A DNA stretch of 12,517 nt from Spartobacteria bacterium. GTDB taxonomy: Bacteria > Verrucomicrobiota > Verrucomicrobiia > Chthoniobacterales > UBA10450. Every line of letters begins with the position of its first letter. Position 1 is the stretch's first letter. Positions 1 to 7,984 of the stretch are shown here, piece by piece. Made by a program: the position numbers and the translations under genes. The notes beneath the pieces were generated by a model that ran no database searches, had not been told where the DNA came from, and saw nothing but the letters and a program-made list of their open reading frames with translations. The DNA lies in contig DMCG01000175.1 of NCBI GenBank assembly GCA_003445855.1, positions 1-12,517 of the forward strand. Reading direction: 5' to 3'.

Positions 1-516
1 GCCTCCGCCGACGCGATGAAAATTCAGCATCGAGCGTACCACCGAAGTGACGTCGCGAACGATGTGGATGAACAGTGCCTCTGGAAAGAGCTTACGCAAG
101 CCGCAGATATGGAAGGAATATTCCGGCGTGCCGTCCACCCATCGCGCTTTTGGGTTGGCCGCCGATTGCGCCGTCATGAATTGGTCGGGCGCAGCATTTG
201 GAACGGCACGAGCGGCCTCTTCCCACTGTTTTCTCTCGAGATCAATGCGGTGGCGGAGGATCATGTCGTTAATGTTCCTGCCAAAGATGGCAAAAAATTC
301 GTCTCGCCGAACATCCATCGCACTGAGCAGCGAGCGGTCGCCTCGCGCAGTTCCAATTTGATAACGGATGGCGAGATCAATTGCCAGGTCTCCCATCCAG
401 TCCGATTCCGGCAGGGCGAACATGTTTGGGTGTTGCCCGAGGCACCAGGTGAGAATGCTCGTGCCGGAGCGCGGCGATCCCACCACAAAAATGGGCTTGT
501 TTATCTCAGCTGGCAT
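1..516 (-). CDS. PAPS-dependent sulfotransferase, 3' end beyond the window (copy 1 of the tandem array)
   Basis: Open reading frame of 172 codons starting at the ATG at 516-514 and still open at base 1, so the C-terminus is missing. It would transfer sulfate from PAPS to an acceptor, probably a sugar or other small molecule. The 5'-phosphosulfate loop IVGSPRSGTS-like motif (here PIFVVGSPRSGTSIL) lies at about residues 8-22. WVDGTPEY follows mid-protein, and the 3'-phosphate-binding segment FIHIVRDVTSVVRSMLN lies near the visible end. Residue by residue it follows the neighbouring copy at 720-1763 (shared TWCLGQHPNM, HICGLRKLFPEA), so the complete protein is probably about 340 residues. No convincing Shine-Dalgarno precedes the ATG. 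The 203-base gap to the upstream copy shows no gene. Family assignment is firm; the acceptor is unknown. Confidence 0.9.
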   Translation of the reverse strand, partial: MPAEINKPIFVVGSPRSGTSILTWCLGQHPNMFALPESDWMGDLAIDLAIRYQIGTARGDRSLLSAMDVRRDEFFAIFGRNINDMILRHRIDLERKQWEEAARAVPNAAPDQFMTAQSAANPKARWVDGTPEYSFHICGLRKLFPEALFIHIVRDVTSVVRSMLNFHRVGGG

Positions 517-719
517 TTCAGTTACCTGATTGGCCACGCCAGTGACCTGGTGGCGGAGGAATTCTGGCGTTCGTGGTGAGCGAGGAAATTATGCCTGAAC
601 AATGGTAAACAGGGGATTTATCTTCCTGTCTCCGAAAAGAGAAACCCGCGCCGACCCCTGAAGTTGCGGCCAGTCGGCCAGTTAAGAGTGGCGTGAGCTC
701 GCTCGCTCTTGATGTTTTT

Positions 720-1763
720 TTATGAAAACTGCGATAAAACATCGACAAAAAGATCCGCAATTCCGAACACCGCCTCAGTCACGGCATACAAAGGCAGCCC
801 GGAATTTTGCAATGTCCTGATCATCTGCTTGGCCCTTTGATATGCGCTGTCAATACTGCCGAGATATTGCACCCGCTCCCCAAAGGCAGCCTCCATTTCA
901 TCGGCTGCGGCAGGCACGGCCTCGGCCGGCTGCGGAATTTTTTCCACTTCGAGGGAAAGTCGCGTCGCCTTCTCGACGACCGTTGGGTCGGTAGCAGGAT
1001 CGTCAGCCTTAAAATCGGCTGGCACATTGGAACTGTTGATCCGTTGCGCGAGCGGCTCCAGACATTGCTGAGCATACGGCTCACCGAGGAAATCAAGCAA
1101 CGATCGCATGGCGGGCTCAGGCCGGTCGGTGAAATCTGAATATCGCATTCGACGCACTACACTTGGGCCGTAAGCGCGCTCTCCCTGCAAACATGCGCCA
1201 ACAGTTCGGAGCCAGTAGTTGTAGGCCTCCTCTTCATTAGCCACCAAATGAATGCCTGCGACGCGATGGAAGTTGAGCATCGAGCGCACAACCGCGCTGA
1301 CGTCGCGGACAAGATGGATGAAACGCGCCTCAGGAAAGAGTTTACGCAGACCACAGATATGCAGGGAATACTCGGGCGTGCCATCTACCCAGCGCGCTTT
1401 TGGTTCCGACTCTGAGCGCGTTGTCTTAAACGCGCCGCGTGCCCCACTGGCCTCGGCGCCCGACGCTCCACCGCGTTTTCTTTCCAGATCTTGGCGATGG
1501 CTTACGATCAAATCATTGATGCTTTGGCCGAAGTTCGCGAAGAATTCCCCGGATTGAATGTCCATTGCACTTAAGACCGAGCGATTGCCGCGCGCGGTTC
1601 CAATCTTATGACTGATCGCGAGATTAATCGCAAAATCTCCCATCCAGCTGGACTCCGGAAGCGCCAGCATGTTCGGATGCTGCCCCAGACACCAGGTGAG
1701 GATACTGGTTCCTGAGCGCGGCGATCCCACGATAAAGATCGGATTGCTTATCTTATCCTGCAT
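720..1763 (-). CDS. PAPS-dependent sulfotransferase, 347 aa (copy 2 of the tandem array)
   Basis: Intact cytoplasmic sulfotransferase with no signal peptide or membrane segment. The PAPS 5'-phosphosulfate loop is IVGSPRSGTS at residues 11-20. WVDGTPEY is at 125-132. The 3'-phosphate-binding segment FIHLVRDVSAVVRSML at 148-163 contains the Arg and Ser expected to hold the nucleotide. A Gly/Ala-rich insert at about 97-115 is variable between paralogues. The tail contains a conserved RINSSNVPADFK stretch (241-252), followed by a helical region rich in Glu, Ala and Gln, typical of bacterial sulfotransferases whose C-terminal helices cap the fold. ATG at 1763 places the P-loop about ten residues in, as usual. 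It is the only complete small sulfotransferase of the three here. It probably belongs to the same transcript as the large fusion gene upstream, although 120-203 base gaps separate the copies. Substrate cannot be read from sequence. Confidence 0.93.
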   Translation of the reverse strand: MQDKISNPIFIVGSPRSGTSILTWCLGQHPNMLALPESSWMGDFAINLAISHKIGTARGNRSVLSAMDIQSGEFFANFGQSINDLIVSHRQDLERKRGGASGAEASGARGAFKTTRSESEPKARWVDGTPEYSLHICGLRKLFPEARFIHLVRDVSAVVRSMLNFHRVAGIHLVANEEEAYNYWLRTVGACLQGERAYGPSVVRRMRYSDFTDRPEPAMRSLLDFLGEPYAQQCLEPLAQRINSSNVPADFKADDPATDPTVVEKATRLSLEVEKIPQPAEAVPAAADEMEAAFGERVQYLGSIDSAYQRAKQMIRTLQNSGLPLYAVTEAVFGIADLFVDVLSQFS

Positions 1764-1883
1764 TTCAATTGTTATTCAGCAGCGCGGCTGACCCCAAGAA
1801 ATCGCGAGCTGTTTTTTTGTACAATCTATCCTACAGGACTAGTCAAGTTTTGCGGTGCGTGGCGCGCATGTGCGCTTGACCTC

Positions 1884-2896
1884 CTACGCATGATGGATGT
1901 CACCGGCCGGTGAGGGGCTGAGCATTTCGCATTCTTTCTGAAGTTTGGCGATTAACTTTTGGGCTTCGCCGTATTTTCTTCCGAGATCGCCAAAGTACTC
2001 GACCTGTTGATTAAATTCGGCTTCCAATTTTTCGGCAACTTCTGGCGAGGCTTTGGGCTGCTGCGGGGAACTCTGAAGTTTATCACTCAATTGCCTGGCT
2101 CGTTCGACGATCGCCAAATCGGTCGCGGGATCGTCGGCTTTAAAATCGGCCGGCACATTGGAACTGTTGATCCGTTCCGCGAGAGCGGTTCCAGACATTT
2201 CGCAGCGTATGGTTCACCGAGGAAATTAAGCAACGATCGCATGGCGGACTCCGGTCGGCCGGTGCAGTCTGAATATCGCGTTCGATACACGACACTTGGA
2301 CTGTAAGCGCGCTCGGCCTCGATACAGGCGGTCACTTTGCGAAGCCAATATTCGTAGGCGGCCTGCTCGTTGGCGACCAATCGGTTTCGACCGTCGGGAA
2401 AGAAATTTAGCAATGAGCGCACCACTGAGTCGAGATCGCGAACAAGGTGGATAAAGCGCGCTTCCGGAAACAACTTTCGCAGGCCGCAGATGTAAAATGA
2501 ATATTTCTGTGTGCCATCCACCCAACGCGACTTCGGCTCGGATGGCGATCGTGAGACTTCGAAAGGCGCAGCGGCGTATGCCAGCCGCCGGAGCTTCATC
2601 GCTTCCTCGAACTGCACTCGATGGCTCAGGATGAGCTCGTTGATGCTTTTGCCGAAGAGGGCAAAAAAATCCTCGCGTCGCACACAGAGCGCGCTCAATT
2701 GCGACCGTTCAGCGCGTGCCGTCCCGACTTCGTAGGCAATGCCAACATTAATCGCGAAGCGTCCGATCCAATTGGATTCTTCCTGCGCGAGAATGTTCGG
2801 GTGCTGGCCGACGCACCAGGTGAGAATGGTCGTTCCCGACCGATCAGATCCAACGATAAAAATGGGCCGGGCCATCCGATCGGCAAAAGCGGGCAT
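1884..2896 (-). pseudogene. PAPS-dependent sulfotransferase with a 2-base frameshift (copy 3 of the tandem array)
   Basis: Paralogue of the copy at 720-1763. The first frame (2896 to 2087, 269 codons) carries the PAPS loop IVGSDRSGTTIL at residues 14-25, then RWVDGTQKYSFYICGLRKLF, FIHLVRDLDSVVRSLLNF and FLGEPYAAKCLEPL, after which homology stops. It resumes in another frame (ERINSSNVPADFKADDPATD) and runs to the TAG at 1884. Aligned with copy 2, the break is a duplicated dinucleotide at 2181-2185 (plus strand gagag where copy 2 has gag). The repaired protein would be about 336 residues. As it stands, the product keeps both nucleotide-binding motifs but has a scrambled tail of about 32 residues and lacks the conserved C-terminal helices. 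A recent mutation, slippage or a sequencing error are all possible. ATG at 2896 or 2875 could be the start. The gene begins 15 bases after the stop of the large fusion gene, which argues for co-transcription. Confidence 0.88.
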
Positions 2897-2911
2897 TTCG
2901 TCGCGCGAACT

Positions 2912-5900
2912 TTAAGAATGAAACTCTGTTCCCGGCTCGTTCGTAGATTGCATTTGCGGAGACGGGATTTCCCTCTTCCGACGTGAAGCGGTGATGTGCT
3001 CCTCGCTAAACAAATGTCTCAAGCGTTCGCGTGCCGCATCGATTGAATAGAGAGCCCTCGTTTTTCTAATGCCATTCTCCGAAAGTCGGTTCCAAAGTTC
3101 CTCCGATTCGTAAAGCTCAATCAAAGCGCGCGTGAAATCTTCCGGTTCATCTGCGACAAGAACATCTTCGTGATCAGTAAGGGCCATTCCCTCCACCGCC
3201 AGCGAGGTTGCGACAACCGGCACACCAAAACCCATGCTTAGGTTGATTTTGCCTTTTATACCGGCCCCATATCGCAACGGTGCGACGGATAATTTAACAC
3301 TCTCAAAAAAGGGCCGGACATCCGGCTGCAATCCGGTGACGATGACGTTCTCGCTCGCCAACGCGACCACCTCCGGTGGCGCCTTGTCACCGATGATATA
3401 GAATTTTGCATCGCGAAGGCGTTCCCGGACCAGCGGATAAATTTTCTCCAGAAAAAAGACTACAGCGTCGATGTTTGGCGTGTGTTGAAAACCACCGATA
3501 AAGAGAAAGTCCCGCCGCAGTGAGAACGGCGTGTTCGAACCTGGAACATCGACAATGGTGGGGACTATTTCGGTCGATTTATTTGGCCGCGCCTCGCGCA
3601 AAAGCTTCTGTTCGGCGCTGCTCGTTACCCAGGTCTCGTCCGCTTGATCAATCAGATCGTATTCCAATTGCTCTTTTTCACGCGCCCTCTGTCGTACTTC
3701 CGGATCGCTCGTGAGGTCGGCTTCCCGGGTGCCGCGAAGAAAATGTAGATCGACAGTGTCGAAAATGACACGGCTTTGCGGCGCATACATCCGAACATCC
3801 GCGATATGCTTGCGAGCAAAGTCGCATCGGCTTAACACCACGGCGTCAAGCCCGGGGCCGTGCGAAATGAGATAGTCGCGCACTTTCTTGAGGTAAGGGT
3901 GATAAGCAACTTCGATCCCGCGCTTTCGTAGTTCGTCGCCATAAGGCGGGATGTCAGCGAGGTTATCCGGAATAAATGTAACCCGGTGACCGAGCCGGCG
4001 CAGGATGTTAAGAATATGAAACATCCGGACCGAGCCTGCATCTTTCTCGGGCATCGGAAGGTGATGATCGATGACTAAAAGGTTTTTCCGCCCCGCCGGC
4101 GCCTGCTCCAAGAAAGCGAAGTCGCCAGTAGCTGGTCTTGTCCTAAGTTCAGTGGCCCACCTTTCCGCAAAAGTGGAGCGATTAATGTCTTGATGCTTTT
4201 TGGTGCCGCTCGAGAGATCGGTGCCGCCAGTTACGCCTTCGTAATGAATCACGGTGCTGAGCGGTTGGTATAAGACTTTGTAACCGTTTCTTCGGACCTT
4301 GAACGACAAATCTGTGTCTTCATAGTAGGCGGGTGCGTAGCGCAGATCAAAGCCCCCGACACTCTGGAAGAGTGATTTCGGAATCATGAGCGCCGCTGCC
4401 GAGCAGTAATCTACTTCCCGAAGATAGTTATATTGCGGCCTGTCAGGATCATCGAACTTTCCGTAATTGCAACCCGAGGCATCTCGCCAGATGATACCGC
4501 CGGCTTCCTGCAAACGTCCATCGGGGTAGACGAGCTTTGAGCCGACGATCCCCGCTTGCGGCTCTTCAGCGAAGGTATCGAGCAAGGCCGTTAGCCAGCC
4601 TTCCTGAACAATCGTGTCATTGTTCAAAAAAACAAGGCATTTGCCGCGCGCCTTCTTCGCCCCGCGATTGCAGGAAGCAATGAAACCGGAGTTCGTCTGG
4701 TTGCGCAGGTAAACGACACCCTTCATCTGTGGGACAAGCTCAGCCGTCTCGTCCGTCGAGCAATCGTCGACAAGGATGACTTCAAAGCGCTCCGTCCCCT
4801 GATGCTCCTGAAGCGAAGCCAGGCAGGCCTGCGTGAAATAAAACTGATTGAACACCGGAATGATGATTGAAATTTTGACCTGTTCGTGAACCGGAAACTC
4901 AATCGGACGGGTCGGCACAGGAGGTTCGTAAACACCTGCTGATGGTGTCGCGAGGGGCGCTGCTTTCTGCCCAGGGGCTGAAGCTACGCCTGAAATTAGG
5001 GTCCGGATTTGGTCATCAATCGTAGTAACCTCGGGATGGGTGGTTCGCCATTTCTGATAAGCCGAGACGATCTTTTCCAAATGCCCGTATCCTAACGAGC
5101 CGTGTGCGGGAGAAAGTTTTGCCTTTAAGGCGGCAACCGGATTTGCAATTTGCCAGCGTCGCGAAGAGCGAAGCCGGGCTGCTGCATCATCAAGATCGTC
5201 CAAAAGCCGCGAAAGCTTCTTGGTAGCCTGCAATTGCCGGCGCAGGCGGTTTCGTAGTTCGTCTCCCCGCGCTTCGCTCTCCGCCAGGCTAATGCTTCTG
5301 GCGTGGAGAAGCTGATTGATCTGCACGAAGGACTCCGCGCGCTCTCTTTCGTGCCGCGCAGCGTTCGCCTCCATCTCAGCAATGCGGCCATCCTGGCGAG
5401 CCAAGTGGAGTGTAAGTTGGCGGATCTCGCCCTCCAGATGCTCGATTTGCGCAACTCCTTCCGGAACGGAAGCATTCAGCCGGCTGACCGCTCCGGGAAG
5501 CAAATCTGCTTCTCGCGGTTTCGCAGTTTGCGGAGCGGCCGCTCTCTTCCCTTTGATCCCTTTCTTTGCCGATGGACTGGCGCGGTGATCGGCCTCGGCA
5601 ACCAAAGCGCGATAAAGTTCGATCACTTCCGCGGAGACGCGAGCCTCGATCAGTTGGTCAATCGTGAAATGGGTGTGGCGTCTTCGCGTTGCTACCAGCG
5701 CCGCGGCGCGGTCTACTTCCGGATCGGGCAACCCAATGAACTGCGCAATTCGCCGCAATTCCGTTTCCGCGTTTTCGAAAAAGAAATCGTAATGAGTAAC
5801 AAGCCGCTCTTGGTCGCTTGATGTCTCGATCACGCGCCGGTTGTAGATTTCCCAAAGCCGCAACCCAAATGAATAAGACGTTCCGTTCCGCTTCGACATC

Positions 5901-6346
5901 GAGTAAGCGACTTCAAGCGGATTGCGCACGATGATGAGCGTTTTCAGCGTGGGCAAAAGGGCCTGCCAAAACGGCAGCGTCAAACTGTTGCGCGGATCTT
6001 TCCAACCCCAAACGCTTGCCGAATCAAATCCTTCGATCAGCAGCTGCGCTTTCGTACGCAAAGGATCAAGCCGGGCGTGGTTGAAGTTCTCGTCAGCCTT
6101 CGGCGGCAGATCCCAGGCACCGCCGAGCGCATTCAACAATTCGTCGTTCAGCGCCACGAAACGCAGATGTTCCCAGAAACCATCAGGGTTATCAGCTTGC
6201 GCGGGCATCAACTCGTTTTCTGGGCCCAAGTAGAGGCCGCAAGTATGCAATAGCCTCGTGAGCATCGACGTTCCTGAGCGATGCGCGCCAGCGATGCAAA
6301 CGGCGGTGTTGGCAGTCGATGAGTCCTTCAAGTGTTTTCGATGCAA
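2912..6346 (-). CDS. Sulfotransferase / coiled coil / GT2 / GT4 multi-domain fusion, 1144 aa
   Basis: Four segments are visible. (1) Residues about 14-240 form a sulfotransferase domain of a different subfamily from the small copies: PAPS loop AGAHRSGTSML at 19-29, GWKDPRN at 114-120, and IIVRNPLEVAYSMSKR at 138-153. (2) Residues about 285-395 are a Glu/Arg/Leu-rich coiled coil acting as a linker. (3) Residues about 491-735 are a GT2 (GT-A fold) domain with IIIPVFN, VDDCSTD (526-532), FLNNDT as the metal-binding Asp motif (573-578), GGFD, and YYEDTDLSFK (674-683). (4) Residues about 755-1112 resemble a GT4 (GT-B) enzyme, with FIGGFQHTPN, YIIGDKAP, and RYGAGIKGKINLSMGFGVPVV at the nucleotide-sugar site. 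It would add sugars to a growing glycan and sulfate it. No membrane segment is seen. The start is uncertain: the only early codons are TTG (6346 and 6331) after an in-frame TAG, with no clear ribosome site, so the 5' end may be slightly damaged. Confidence 0.9.
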   Translation of the reverse strand: MHRKHLKDSSTANTAVCIAGAHRSGTSMLTRLLHTCGLYLGPENELMPAQADNPDGFWEHLRFVALNDELLNALGGAWDLPPKADENFNHARLDPLRTKAQLLIEGFDSASVWGWKDPRNSLTLPFWQALLPTLKTLIIVRNPLEVAYSMSKRNGTSYSFGLRLWEIYNRRVIETSSDQERLVTHYDFFFENAETELRRIAQFIGLPDPEVDRAAALVATRRRHTHFTIDQLIEARVSAEVIELYRALVAEADHRASPSAKKGIKGKRAAAPQTAKPREADLLPGAVSRLNASVPEGVAQIEHLEGEIRQLTLHLARQDGRIAEMEANAARHERERAESFVQINQLLHARSISLAESEARGDELRNRLRRQLQATKKLSRLLDDLDDAAARLRSSRRWQIANPVAALKAKLSPAHGSLGYGHLEKIVSAYQKWRTTHPEVTTIDDQIRTLISGVASAPGQKAAPLATPSAGVYEPPVPTRPIEFPVHEQVKISIIIPVFNQFYFTQACLASLQEHQGTERFEVILVDDCSTDETAELVPQMKGVVYLRNQTNSGFIASCNRGAKKARGKCLVFLNNDTIVQEGWLTALLDTFAEEPQAGIVGSKLVYPDGRLQEAGGIIWRDASGCNYGKFDDPDRPQYNYLREVDYCSAAALMIPKSLFQSVGGFDLRYAPAYYEDTDLSFKVRRNGYKVLYQPLSTVIHYEGVTGGTDLSSGTKKHQDINRSTFAERWATELRTRPATGDFAFLEQAPAGRKNLLVIDHHLPMPEKDAGSVRMFHILNILRRLGHRVTFIPDNLADIPPYGDELRKRGIEVAYHPYLKKVRDYLISHGPGLDAVVLSRCDFARKHIADVRMYAPQSRVIFDTVDLHFLRGTREADLTSDPEVRQRAREKEQLEYDLIDQADETWVTSSAEQKLLREARPNKSTEIVPTIVDVPGSNTPFSLRRDFLFIGGFQHTPNIDAVVFFLEKIYPLVRERLRDAKFYIIGDKAPPEVVALASENVIVTGLQPDVRPFFESVKLSVAPLRYGAGIKGKINLSMGFGVPVVATSLAVEGMALTDHEDVLVADEPEDFTRALIELYESEELWNRLSENGIRKTRALYSIDAARERLRHLFSEEHITASRRKREIPSPQMQSTNEPGTEFHS

Positions 6347-6957
6347 GAAACAGGCAAATACCTATGCCGAATAACGAATGCGTACCATAGATGCCGCGCA
6401 TGGTAAACTCCAGTCTGAACAAACAATTTCTTCGGCGGGCGTTCGAGTTACCCGCTGCTGGGATTGATCGCTGGCTTCAAAGCAAGATCAGGCGGGCGTT
6501 TATTACGTTTCGATGTTTCAACGACGGCGTCGGCAGCCGCGATTCTGGAAGCGAACAATGCGTTGGCCTTTTCAACGCATTAGGTAAGATTGAGCACGGA
6601 CTGAAAATCATCGGGATAAATGAAATCCTATTGGCAATGCGGTCTGAGCGGCGGAGTGATGAATTCCGCGCGCCAAACGGCGCGCTGTCGTGCTTCGATG
6701 ACAGAGCTCCCAGCATGCGCCGGAGCGAACAGAGTCAATCGTGCTCGAATGGTGGCCCGATTATCCAAGAATTCAAGGCGCGACTGGCGATCCACGCCGG
6801 GACGGGAGCTGCCAGTGTCGCGCCGGTCGCCAACGCGGACCAGTCGTGCGCATATGAGGTTTTACAACGAGGCTGGCCGGGATCTAATGACGATAATCGT
6901 CAATTGTGGTTTGCCGCGATGGCTGACGCGATACATAATTGCAACGACTCTTCTCGA
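6347..6957. other. Unassigned stretch between the fusion gene and the purC remnant
   Basis: About 610 bases with no recognisable gene. A plus-strand frame is open from 6391 through the purC fragment, but its translation before about base 6958 has no motif I recognise and looks like random or decayed coding sequence. A minus-strand frame at 6477-6716 is rich in Ser, Arg and Pro and looks like a shadow. The promoter of the leftward fusion gene should lie in the first 100 bases or so, but I see no convincing -35/-10 pair. It is probably degraded sequence continuous with the debris to its right. Confidence 0.4.
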
Positions 6958-7329
6958 ATGGAAACGGCTTCCCAAAGTGAACTCGATGTTCTGGGAGTCA
7001 AGAAGTCACGCAGCGGCAAAGTGCGCGAAGTCTTTAATCCGGGCGATCGTCTGCTATTTGTCGCGACAGATCGGCTCGGGCTCGACGGCGAAGCTCATTC
7101 TCGTTGGCGAATGCCTCGCGCCCGATTCGTCACGTTTCTGGCCTGGCGCCGACTACGTTATCGTGGAAAATCCGCTCAGTTTCGATAACGATTCGTGCGC
7201 GATCATCTCGAGACGCTCGATTGGGATAAAATCCCGCCGGCGCCTTCGTTGCCGGAGAATGTGATCCGAAAGACTCCAGCGAAATATCTCGAAACTTTTC
7301 GACGCCTGAGGGGCCATGAACTCGCCTGA
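6958..7329 (+). pseudogene. purC: purC remnant (SAICAR synthase), middle deleted and frameshifted
   Basis: Two ends of phosphoribosylaminoimidazole-succinocarboxamide synthase, the purine-pathway enzyme joining CAIR and aspartate. The N-terminal piece (start ATG 6958) reads SGKVREVFNPGD then RLLFVATDR, the family's ATP-binding opening strands, and ends near 7074. The family normally continues ISAFD here. Instead the sequence jumps, at about 7075-7090 and in another frame, to the C-terminal part KLILVGECLAPDSSRFWPG, which is the SSRFWP hallmark of the long (yeast/plant-like) PurC type. After SFD at about 7185 one base is missing near 7187. Restoring it gives [17 protein letters not shown] and KYLETFRRL, ending at TGA 7327-7329. 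Compared with a usual length near 300 residues, roughly 180 central residues are absent. It cannot be active. A functional copy is presumably elsewhere. Recognition of both ends is strong. Confidence 0.85.
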
Positions 7330-7760
7330 GGCGCGCCCGAAGCTTTCGGTCGTGGTCGTTTGCTATGAAATGGCCGCGCAGATCAAAAACACTCTGCGCT
7401 CCCTTCTCCCTCCTTATCAGCGCAACATCGCGACCGATGATTACGAAATCATCGTCATCGATAATGGCTCTACCCGAATGCTGCCGGAACGAGCGCGCAC
7501 GGTCTCGCCAAACCTTCGCTACATCTATTTGCCGCCTAACGAAGCCAAGCCCAGCCCGGCGGCGGCAATCAACCGCGCGGCGGCAGCGGCACGGGCGCCC
7601 CTGCTTTGCTTGATGATCGATGGCGCGCGGATGGTGACGCCAGGAGCGCTTTCGTGGGCCCTCCGGCTGCTCCAACTTGCGCCGCGCGCCATAGTGGAAG
7701 TGCGGGGCTGGCATCTCGGCTCCAAATGGCAACCGGAAAGCGTGGCGGAAGGTTACAACC
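7316..7760 (+). pseudogene. N-terminal fragment of a GT2 glycosyltransferase
   Basis: Starts with ATG at 7316, overlapping the purC stop by 14 bases as translationally coupled neighbours do. Residues 10-148 are a GT2 nucleotide-sugar domain: LSVVVVCYEMA, DDYEIIVIDNGS (41-52), and LMIDGARMVTPG (99-110). It aligns without gaps over much of its length to the N-terminus of the protein encoded at 9811-11832; IDGARMVTPG falls at residues 101-110 in both. Homology stops at about GGY/GY (base 7759), where an inverted piece of a methyltransferase domain begins; the frame then runs on to a stop at 7810 with unrelated residues. About 150 of about 670 residues remain, without the acceptor-binding half, so it is unlikely to work. 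It is best read as the head of a paralogous GT2-methyltransferase gene. Confidence 0.83.
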
Positions 7761-7762
7761 CT

Positions 7763-7984
7763 CCTGGTAGCGGTCGCCGAGAATTCGCGAGGCTGGGTTC
7801 AAGGCCGTGACGACAGTGAGTCCGCTCCATGGCGTCGCGATGGTGAAGATGTCGAGGTCCTGACGGTAGTGTTTGAGACAGAGCACCGTTTTCCAAACGT
7901 CGCCCGTGTAGAATTTCCTTTGACGGTCGGGTCTCTGCGTGAGTTCGTCCAATGGCACGGTGTCGTGGATCAGGACGACCGAAC
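7763..7984 (-). pseudogene. C-terminal fragment of a GT2-methyltransferase gene, inverted relative to its head
   Basis: Minus-strand translation contains SVVLIHDTVPLDELTQ, KFYTGDVWKTVLCLKHY and DLDIFTIATPWSGLTVVTAL, matching residues about 551-622 of the protein at 9811-11832 almost exactly. Only this part of the SAM-dependent methyltransferase domain is present; the SAM-binding loop and the true C-terminus are missing. The frame stays open to 8105, but outside this span the residues do not match. Lying tail-to-head against the plus-strand GT2 fragment, it suggests that one paralogous gene was cut, inverted and partly deleted. Not expected to encode a working protein. Confidence 0.8.
7866..7984. 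repeat. 119-base near-identical repeat, copy A
   Basis: Matches 10063-10181 in the same orientation with only two mismatches (near 7920 and 7959) by direct reading. The sequence on the left side (about 7793-7865) still matches but is clearly more diverged. The right side ends abruptly after gaccgaac. It lies inside the methyltransferase fragment. Confidence 0.88.

Noticed and set aside
684..721. Hairpin-like aagag...ctctt followed by a T run, resembling an intrinsic terminator
   Set aside because: The T run follows the hairpin on the plus strand, but the neighbouring genes are on the minus strand, and the stem is short and interrupted.
5303..5821. Plus-strand frame of 172 codons inside the fusion gene
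   Set aside because: Antisense shadow of the coiled-coil and sulfotransferase part; no motif or independent start signal.
6440..6475. GTTCGAG flanked by gcggg/cccgc, resembling a tRNA T-arm
   Set aside because: The loop is 11 bases rather than 7, and no acceptor, D or anticodon arm can be drawn.
6391..7188. Long plus-strand frame of 265 codons taken as one gene
   Set aside because: Only its last part (from about 6958) matches anything (PurC N-terminus); after about 7075 the matching protein moves to another frame, so it is not a real single gene.
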